Shown here piece after piece: positions 23,498-29,454 of a stretch of 44,534 nucleotides of DNA (within the stretch, counting starts at the first letter, position 1; each line of letters opens with the position of its first letter). The position numbers and the translations under genes were made by a program. This DNA comes from an uncultured Coriobacteriaceae bacterium (lineage in GTDB: Bacteria > Actinomycetota > Coriobacteriia > Coriobacteriales > Eggerthellaceae): assembly GCA_900550055.1 (NCBI GenBank), contig URQU01000014.1, positions 1 to 44,534 on the forward strand, written 5' to 3'. Under the pieces are notes generated by a model. That model did not search any database. It saw nothing but the letters and a program-made list of their open reading frames with translations, and was not told the origin of the DNA.

Positions 23498-25189
23498 GTG
23501 AGTGAGTTTCTGAGCTTTGCCTGGGAACTGCTGTCGAAAGTGGTGTACAACATCGTTGCGGTGTTCGCCGCCTTGCTGAATCTACTCGTCTTCGGATGGG
23601 TCGACTACTTCAACATCTTCCTTTCGTACTTCAACGCGTTCAACGTGGTGGGCAAGATCGGCGCGGTCATCCTGTTCGCGCTGCTTGCGGCCATCCCCGT
23701 GCTCATCGTCATCATCCTGGTGCGCAGATGGAAGGTGCACCGGGAGCTTTTGCACGACAAATCCGACAACAAAACGCTGTATCGCGAGATCGGGCGCCTG
23801 AACAAGCAGGTCCTTGACCTTATGGAGGAGAAGAACAAGCTCCTTGCCATCAAGGTGAACGCCATGGGCGGCACGCAGCGCATCCCTTACATGGGCGCTT
23901 CCGCCCTTACCGACGACGTCATCCCCACCGTTGGGAACGTTCTTGGCAAGGGGGGTTCTGCGGGCGGGGAAGGCGAAGGCGTCCCCGGCGTGCTCGCGGG
24001 TTCCGCCTCGCTTTCGCTTGACGGCGATTCGGTTTCCGACGCCGCCGCGGCAATGGCCAAGGCCACGGTGGAGGCCCGAACGCTTGCCGAGGAGAAGGAG
24101 ATCTCCCTGGCCAACCGCTTCCCCAAACTTTCGCTTGTCGACCTGAAGTACCGCGACTGGCAGCCGCCCGTGTACGACGACGCCATCACCCTGGAGCATT
24201 TCGTGGAGGGCTACCGCGAGTTCGCCTGCAGCGAGCTGGGCCTGTACTACTCGCCTGAGATCGTGCGCCGCTACGTTGCCGGCATGGCCGCCAGCAAGCT
24301 GCTCATCTTGGAGGGCATCTCCGGTACCGGTAAAACGTCGCTGCCGTATTCTTTCAGCCGCTACGTCGACAACCCCGCCACCATCGTTTCGGTGCAGCCT
24401 TCGTTCCGCGACCGCACCGAGGTGCTCGGCTATTTCAACGAGTTCTCCAAGCGCTTCAATGAAACCGAGTTTTTACGCGCCCTGTATGAAGCGGGCCTGC
24501 GCGAGGACCCCAGCTTCATCGTGCTCGACGAGATGAACCTGGCGCGCGTGGAGTACTACTTCGCCGAGATCTTGTCGGTTCTGGAAATGCCCAGCCATGA
24601 CGAGTGGGTGCTCGAGCTGGTCCCCACCGCGTGGGACGGCGACCCGAGGGCGCTTCACGACGGCAAGATCACCGTCCCGGACAGCCTGTGGTTCGTGGGC
24701 ACCGCCAACAACGACGACTCCACGTTCACCATCACCGACAAGGTGTACGACCGCGCCATCCCTATCGAGCTCAACGAGCGCGCCGACGCGTTCGAGTGCC
24801 CGCACCACGAGCGAGTGCACGTCACCAGCGAGCATTTGCAGTACCTGTTCCAGAAGGCGAAGGTGGAGCACGTCATCTCCGAGGACGTGCTGGAGAAGAT
24901 GCACAAGCTGGACCAGTACCTGCAAACGCGCTTCCGCTTGGCGTTCGGCAACCGCATCATCAAGCAGATGTACGACTTCATCCCCGTGTACGTGGCGTGC
25001 GGCGGCACCGAGCTGGGCGGCATGGACTACATCATCGCGCGCAAGGTGCTGAAGAAGTTCGAGTCCATGAACGTCAGCTTCGTGCGCGACGAGATGACCG
25101 GCCTTATCGAGTACATCGAGAAGACCTTCGGCGAGGGCGGCCTGCCCGACAGCGTTTCGTACTTGCTGCGAATCCAGAACATGTACTAG
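23498..25189 (+). CDS. Membrane-anchored McrB-like AAA+ ATPase
   Basis: A 563-residue protein starting at GTG after AAGAAGGAG. Two hydrophobic segments (about 12-33 and 52-76) are followed by a basic stop and a coiled coil (about 85-120, EIGRLNKQVLDLMEEKNKLL). A low-complexity linker comes next, then the ATPase from about 225. The Walker A is GISGTGKT (273-280), the Walker B FIVLDEMN (340-347), and GTANNDDSTF...DRA (401-420) is the sensor-type segment of McrB-like/AAA_5 proteins. Classical McrB GTPases carry MNTADRS there; this NNDD version suggests an ATPase branch. Classical McrB has a DNA-binding N-domain, not membrane helices. The next gene encodes a DUF2357/McrC-like partner, so the pair probably forms one machine. 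Its location between two signal peptidases points to the envelope. Confidence 0.82.
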   Translation: MSEFLSFAWELLSKVVYNIVAVFAALLNLLVFGWVDYFNIFLSYFNAFNVVGKIGAVILFALLAAIPVLIVIILVRRWKVHRELLHDKSDNKTLYREIGRLNKQVLDLMEEKNKLLAIKVNAMGGTQRIPYMGASALTDDVIPTVGNVLGKGGSAGGEGEGVPGVLAGSASLSLDGDSVSDAAAAMAKATVEARTLAEEKEISLANRFPKLSLVDLKYRDWQPPVYDDAITLEHFVEGYREFACSELGLYYSPEIVRRYVAGMAASKLLILEGISGTGKTSLPYSFSRYVDNPATIVSVQPSFRDRTEVLGYFNEFSKRFNETEFLRALYEAGLREDPSFIVLDEMNLARVEYYFAEILSVLEMPSHDEWVLELVPTAWDGDPRALHDGKITVPDSLWFVGTANNDDSTFTITDKVYDRAIPIELNERADAFECPHHERVHVTSEHLQYLFQKAKVEHVISEDVLEKMHKLDQYLQTRFRLAFGNRIIKQMYDFIPVYVACGGTELGGMDYIIARKVLKKFESMNVSFVRDEMTGLIEYIEKTFGEGGLPDSVSYLLRIQNMY

Positions 25190-25195
25190 GAATCG

Positions 25196-25223
25196 GCTCG
25201 AGCGCCTGCAAGGGCGCTCGAGC
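25196..25223 (+). promoter_or_regulatory. Intercistronic hairpin after the AAA+ gene
   Basis: GCTCGAGCGCC (25196-25206) and GGCGCTCGAGC (25213-25223) are exact 11-base complements. Only scattered Ts follow. It may act as a partial terminator or mRNA processing site that lowers expression of the downstream pair. Together with the hairpin at 23439 it brackets the AAA+ gene. Confidence 0.55.
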
Positions 25224-25246
25224 ATGTTTGCTTGCGGGAGATGTAG

Positions 25247-27298
25247 ATGTCAGACACCATTCAGGACCTGTACGGCAGCTTTGCCGAGCAGATGGGGCCC
25301 ATTCAGGAAGACGATCGGTATTTCCGTTATCTCTTCGAGCTGGCGCAGGCCTCCGAAACCACCATCGATCAACAGCGCGAAGAGCTGGTCAAGGTGGTCG
25401 ACGAGGAGTGGATTTCGGTGATCGAGGATTCGCTCGATGCCATCAACAACGTGATCGAGAAGCCGCGGCGCTTCATCACCACCGAGCAAGAGGTGGTGCC
25501 GGTTTCGCTGGCCAAGAAGATCTCGTCCGACAGCGTGCGGCATCTTAGCCAGAACACGCAGTTCCTGGCGCCTTCTGACGACGGGGGCGTGCACCCCACC
25601 AAGATCTTGAACGTGAACATGGCCGAAACCTACGACCTGTACGAGAACCGTTTCGTATATCACCTGATCCAGCGCCTGCTCACGTTCGTGGATAGGCGCA
25701 CGGACGTGATCTTCTGGTCCACGGGCAACGAGGTGCGCAACCGTTTCACCATGCACAGCAAGATCGGCGATGCGTACGAGGAGATCGAGTACAACGTCGA
25801 GATGACGGTGAAGGACCGTCAGAACTTCGCCGAGAACGACGCCGACAATATGGACACCTTCATGCGCATCGACCGCGTGCGCCGCTTGGTCATGGCGCTG
25901 CGCGGCAGCTCATTTTGCCAGCTCATGAAGGGGTGCTCGGTGGTGCGCAGCCCCATTCAGCGCACCAACCTGATCATGAAGGACCCGAATTACCGCAAGT
26001 GCTTCCAGCTGTGGCAGTTCATGGAGCGCTACGACAAGGTGGGCTACAGCATCCAGGTGAAGGACTCCGCGCTGGCGTTCGACGACGAGTACCTGACGCA
26101 GATGTACACCAACCTCATCAACAACTACGCGGTGTTCAAAAGCCTTGTTTCCGACGACCGCAACCTCACCGAGCTTGCCAGCGAGCAGCGCGAGCCGGTG
26201 GTGCCGAAGTTCATCAAGGAAATCAAGGAGGAGTTCGTAGACAGCTGCGACATCCCCGATGTGGAGGTGCGCAAGGTCTTCGTCGAGGAAGTCACCCAGG
26301 CGCAACTTGATGCCGAGGCGGCGCTTGAGGAGCAACGGGGTAAGAACGAGGAGCTGCAGGGCCAGCTGAAGTCGCTTAAGGTGGAGGCTCATGCGCTTCA
26401 TGATGAGCGCGACGACCTTGCCGGCCAGGTGGACCAGCTCAAGCAACGGGAAACCGCGTTGACACAGCGCGCGCAGCTTGCCGAGGCGGAGTTGGACGAA
26501 CTGCGCGATTCGCTGGAAGACGCCGAGGCGGGCAAGCGCGCCGCCGAGCAGGACGCGGCCCAGGCGCACTCGGACGCGCAGGCGCAGCTTGAACGCATGC
26601 GCGAGGAGACCGCGGCGGAGGTTCGCGGCGCCCTCGAGGATGCGGCTGCCAAGGTTGCCGCGGCGAAAGCGGAGGCTGATGAGGCGATTGAGGCCGCGCG
26701 GGCGGAGGCGGCATCCGCGATTGCCGCTGCGAACGCCAAGGCAGCTGCGAAAGTTGAGGCCGCGCAAGCAGAGGGCGCTTCCGCTGTTGAGGCTGCGCGG
26801 GCCGAGGCGGCGTCCGCGGTTGCCGCGGCGCAGGCTGAGGCCGATGAGGCGCTGGCCGCCGCGAAGGCGCAGGGCGAGGCTGCGCTTGCCAAGGCGGCCG
26901 CCCAAGCCGCAGCCGATAGGGAGCAGGCGGCTTCCGAGCTTGCAGCCGCCAAGGCCGAGGCGCAGGATGCCGAGGAGCGCCTTGCCGCCGCCGCGAAGGC
27001 CCACGAAGATGCCGTTTCGCAGGCCGAGCAGCGCCATGCCCAGGAGCTGGCGCAGGCGAAGCAGGACTTCGAGCGGCGCTTATCCCAGCTGAACGCCCGC
27101 TTGGAGCAATCGGAGCGCGCAAGGGCCCGTGCGGAGAAGCGTGCCGAGGGCAACAAGCTTTCGAACTACCTGCGTGCCCGCCTGCGCGGCGACGGCGCCC
27201 CCGTCGAGCCCGGCGATGCCTCCGGCGCTGATGGCTCTGCTTCCGGTCGCGCTTCTTCCGATGAGGCGGACGCACCGTCCGAGGATGGCCGCAAGTAA
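25247..27298 (+). CDS. DUF2357 (McrC-like N-domain) protein with long coiled coil, no nuclease seen
   Basis: A 683-residue, probably cytoplasmic protein. Residues 1-340 resemble the DUF2357 region of McrC-like partners; ETYDLYENRFVYHLIQ (127-142) contains the characteristic YENRFV. In typical family members a PD-(D/E)xK nuclease follows. Here I find no D...(E/D)xK pattern of that kind. From about 345 to 645 the protein is instead a long coiled coil, first mixed and then strongly Ala/Glu/Lys repetitive, ending in an acidic Ser/Gly tail. It overlaps the next gene by one base (TAATG), so the second signal peptidase is translated with it. Most likely it partners the AAA+ protein and bridges it to something else, perhaps the peptidase tails. 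The DUF2357 call rests on motif recognition. Confidence 0.7.
   Translation: MSDTIQDLYGSFAEQMGPIQEDDRYFRYLFELAQASETTIDQQREELVKVVDEEWISVIEDSLDAINNVIEKPRRFITTEQEVVPVSLAKKISSDSVRHLSQNTQFLAPSDDGGVHPTKILNVNMAETYDLYENRFVYHLIQRLLTFVDRRTDVIFWSTGNEVRNRFTMHSKIGDAYEEIEYNVEMTVKDRQNFAENDADNMDTFMRIDRVRRLVMALRGSSFCQLMKGCSVVRSPIQRTNLIMKDPNYRKCFQLWQFMERYDKVGYSIQVKDSALAFDDEYLTQMYTNLINNYAVFKSLVSDDRNLTELASEQREPVVPKFIKEIKEEFVDSCDIPDVEVRKVFVEEVTQAQLDAEAALEEQRGKNEELQGQLKSLKVEAHALHDERDDLAGQVDQLKQRETALTQRAQLAEAELDELRDSLEDAEAGKRAAEQDAAQAHSDAQAQLERMREETAAEVRGALEDAAAKVAAAKAEADEAIEAARAEAASAIAAANAKAAAKVEAAQAEGASAVEAARAEAASAVAAAQAEADEALAAAKAQGEAALAKAAAQAAADREQAASELAAAKAEAQDAEERLAAAAKAHEDAVSQAEQRHAQELAQAKQDFERRLSQLNARLEQSERARARAEKRAEGNKLSNYLRARLRGDGAPVEPGDASGADGSASGRASSDEADAPSEDGRK
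26620..26990 (+). repeat. Ala/Glu/Lys coiled-coil repeat tract
   Basis: Imperfect tandem coding repeats give units such as EAARAEAASA(V/I)AAA(Q/N)A(E/K) with related spacing. The periodicity is visible in both DNA and protein and predicts a long, continuous helix. Such a tract can gain or lose units by slippage. Confidence 0.6.
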
Positions 27299-27951
27299 TG
27301 AAATACGTACTTCGCGTTATCAACGTGCTGGCGGCGGTGGTCATTGCCCTGGCGTTGTTGGTGCTGCTGCGCACGGTGTTCACGCCGGTGGGCGAGGTGC
27401 CCACGCTTGGCGGCTACAGCTTCATGCGCACGCTTACCGGCTCCATGGAGCCCGCCATCCCCGTTCATTCGTTCCTGATTACCGACGATGTCGACCCCGG
27501 AACCCTGCAGGTGGGCGATATCATCACGTTCCGTTCGACGCAGCCGAACCTGGAAGGCGCGCTCAACACGCATCGCATCACCAGCGTGTACGAGGAGAAC
27601 GGCCAGCTCATGTTCCACACCAAGGGCGATGCCAACGCCGTGGAGGATTCCGAGCCGGTGGCTGCGGTGAACGTGGTGGGCAAGGTGGTGTTCGTGTCCG
27701 CGGCGCTCGGGACCGTGGTCTCGCTGTTCGCGAATCCGCTGGTGTTCCTGTTGCTGATCGTGGTGCCTTTGGTGCTGCTGCTCGGCTTCGAGTTCGCCAA
27801 GCTGGTGAGGTCCACCAAGGAGGTGGCCCGCGCCGAGGACGAGGCCGCCCTCCGCGCCGCCGTCGAGGAGATCCGCCGCAAACGCGCCGCCGAGAAGGCC
27901 GAAGCCGAACAGGCTGCTGAGAAGCCCGAGGATTCCCCCAAGGGCGAATAG
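27298..27951 (+). CDS. SipW/ER-type signal peptidase I (no. 2)
   Basis: A 217-residue second peptidase of the same class. An N-terminal helix (7-25), LTGSMEP (nucleophile Ser49), NTHRI (His92), TKGDAN (108-113) and a C-terminal helix (about 146-165) are present. The cytoplasmic tail from about 168 is a charged Ala/Glu/Lys/Arg coiled coil, parallel to that of peptidase 1 but shorter. The ATG overlaps the upstream TAA (TAATG). Having two peptidases in one operon suggests split substrate sets, for example the 19190-22594 subunits against the divergent 5232-7852 group. It could also mean one enzyme serves the ATPase complex. Family assignment is firm. Confidence 0.9.
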   Translation: MKYVLRVINVLAAVVIALALLVLLRTVFTPVGEVPTLGGYSFMRTLTGSMEPAIPVHSFLITDDVDPGTLQVGDIITFRSTQPNLEGALNTHRITSVYEENGQLMFHTKGDANAVEDSEPVAAVNVVGKVVFVSAALGTVVSLFANPLVFLLLIVVPLVLLLGFEFAKLVRSTKEVARAEDEAALRAAVEEIRRKRAAEKAEAEQAAEKPEDSPKGE

Positions 27952-28008
27952 CCCAGATTCTTCGCCGCCTGACCCGTTGCACCCGCGCTGCTCGAGCTGG
28001 TGTGCCCT

Positions 28009-28049
28009 AGCGCCACGTCGGCCGGCGCGCGAACGGCGCGGGCGCTTTT
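28009..28049 (+). terminator. Probable operon terminator
   Basis: AGCGCC (28009-28014) pairs with GGCGCT (28041-28046), and CGCGC (28026-28030) with GCGCG (28036-28040) forms an inner stem. TTTT follows. It lies about 60 bases after the second peptidase gene and would end the subunit/peptidase/ATPase operon. Confidence 0.45.
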
Positions 28050-28099
28050 GCATCCTATCGATCCGTAACCGAAATGCCTACTATGTCTAGAGACAACCG

Positions 28100-28108
28100 T
28101 GATAAGAT
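28100..28108 (+). promoter_or_regulatory. Extended -10 promoter of the serine acetyltransferase gene
   Basis: TGATAAGAT (TGn plus TAAGAT at 28103-28108) lies 45 bases before the start codon. No clear -35 is visible. I saw no T-box or S-box type leader between it and the gene. Confidence 0.4.
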
Positions 28109-28152
28109 GGGGCCAGACATATAGGCGCTCACAGACGAGAGAGCGAGGCATC

Positions 28153-29070
28153 ATGCTGGACAAGGATCAATTGAACGACATCGTTGCAGGCATCGCGAAA
28201 AACTACAGCGAGCGCGAGGAGATTTTCTTCACCGACCCGAACAAGCATTTCCCGAACAAGCTTGCCATCGTGAACATCGTGAAGGACCTGCGCCGCGTCA
28301 TGTTCCCGCGTTACTTCGGCGACGAAACGCCCACGGGCATCAACCCCGAGTACTTCATCGGCGAAACGCTCATCCGCATCGAGGATTCGCTGCGCCGCGA
28401 GCTGCGCGAGGCGCTGCTGTTCCGCGGCGGGCTGGCAACCGAAGAGCTTGACGCGCGCGTCGATCAGATCTGCGCCACGTTCTTCAGCCGCCTGCCTGAG
28501 ATCCAACGCATCCTGCTGACCGACGTGCAGGCCGCCTTCGATGGTGACCCGGCCGCCCAGAGCAAGGAAGAGATTATCTTCAGCTACCCGGGCTTCTTCG
28601 CCATCTTCGTGTATCGCATCGCGCATGAGCTGTACGTGCAGGACGTGCCGCTCATCCCGCGCATCATGTCCGAGTACGCCCACGGCCGCACGGGCGTCGA
28701 CATCAACTCCGGCGCGCAGATCGGCGAGTACTTCTTTATCGACCACGCTACCGGCGTCGTTATCGGCGAGACCACCCATATCGGCAACCACGTGAAGATC
28801 TACCAGGGCGTCACGCTGGGCGCGCTGTCCACGCGCGCGGGCCAGGCGCTTTCCGGCGTGAAGCGCCATCCCACCATCGAGGACGACGTCACCATCTACA
28901 GCAACGCCAGCGTGCTCGGCGGCGAGACCGTCATCGGCGCAGGCTCGATCATCGCTGGCAGCGCGTTCGTCATTTCCAGCGTGCCTGCAGGCAGCCGCGT
29001 TTCCCTGAAGAACCAGGAAGTGAACGTGCGCACGCCCAACAAGGACCACGACAAGTGCTGGGAGATCTAA
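28153..29070 (+). CDS. Serine O-acetyltransferase, long EpsC/CysE type
   Basis: A 305-residue cytoplasmic enzyme that makes O-acetylserine from serine and acetyl-CoA, the first step of cysteine synthesis. The N-terminal half is helical. The C-terminal half is a left-handed beta-helix with hexapeptide repeats, including AHGRTGVDIN, GAQIGEYFFIDHATGVVIGE and GNHVKIYQGVTLGAL, which hold the usual active-site His residues. The start is the ATG after GAGCGAGG; a longer in-frame version has no ribosome site. No cysteine synthase gene is adjacent. It has its own promoter and terminator, so it looks like an ordinary housekeeping gene next to the fibre locus. Confidence 0.92.
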   Translation: MLDKDQLNDIVAGIAKNYSEREEIFFTDPNKHFPNKLAIVNIVKDLRRVMFPRYFGDETPTGINPEYFIGETLIRIEDSLRRELREALLFRGGLATEELDARVDQICATFFSRLPEIQRILLTDVQAAFDGDPAAQSKEEIIFSYPGFFAIFVYRIAHELYVQDVPLIPRIMSEYAHGRTGVDINSGAQIGEYFFIDHATGVVIGETTHIGNHVKIYQGVTLGALSTRAGQALSGVKRHPTIEDDVTIYSNASVLGGETVIGAGSIIAGSAFVISSVPAGSRVSLKNQEVNVRTPNKDHDKCWEI

Positions 29071-29156
29071 GCGGCGTACGCAAGCGCCCTTGCGCGTTAG
29101 GCGTTTCCGCGCACGCCCGAGCCTAAGGGTCGGGCAGCAACAGAAGCAATGCCACC

Positions 29157-29189
29157 AGGGCCGATTCCGCGATGCGCGGGGTCGGCCCT
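29157..29189 (+). terminator. Terminator-like hairpin after serine acetyltransferase
   Basis: AGGGCCGA (29157-29164) pairs with TCGGCCCT (29182-29189), enclosing CCGCG-ATG-CGCGG. The tail GCTTCGTTT is only partly T-rich. It is suitably placed to end the serine acetyltransferase transcript. Confidence 0.6.
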
Positions 29190-29273
29190 GCTTCGTTTGT
29201 GCCCCGACACGCCCGCAACCGAGCCTTCGAGTTCGCGAATCCGTTTTCCTCGCCATCCGCTACGCCAAACCAT

Positions 29274-29400
29274 CGATACGTCTGCGTTTTAATGGGGCTT
29301 GCTCGAGTAGCCGCTTTTCGAGCAAGCCCGTGAACAGGTGAAACGCAGATTGCCATTGAGCGACTACCAAGCAATATGCCAACAAAACGCAGACGTATCG
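29274..29400. repeat. Nested inverted-repeat element (MITE-like or structured RNA)
   Basis: The outer arms at 29274-29290 and 29384-29400 are exact 17-base complements beginning CGATACGTCTGCG. Inside, GGGCTTGCTCGA (29295-29306) and TCGAGCAAGCCC (29318-29329) form a second exact 12-base stem. A partial copy of the outer arm (AAACGCAGA) occurs at 29341-29349. It has no coding potential and no clear target-site duplication. A terminal-inverted-repeat mini-element and a structured RNA are both possible. The rest of the 29071-29454 gap contains only the two terminators. Confidence 0.6.
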
Positions 29401-29420
29401 CTCTATTCGGTCACGTAGGC

Positions 29421-29452
29421 AAAAAAGAAGCCCCGCGTGAGCGGGGCTTCTT
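29421..29452 (-). terminator. Strong rho-independent terminator of ppk1
   Basis: AAGAAGCCCCGC (29425-29436) and GCGGGGCTTCTT (29441-29452) are perfect complements around a four-base loop. On the minus strand the stem is followed by a T-run (29421-29426 read in reverse). It lies directly after the ppk1 stop. Confidence 0.9.
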
Positions 29453-29454
29453 GG

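Noticed and set aside
23498..27298. Ordinary McrBC type IV restriction system
   Set aside because: There is no visible nuclease domain and no DNA-binding N-domain. The ATPase has membrane helices, and both neighbours are signal peptidases. Kept as McrBC-like in origin only.
29123..29374. 83-codon minus-strand frame between serine acetyltransferase and ppk1
   Set aside because: It runs across a terminator and the nested inverted repeats; no start signal or family resemblance.
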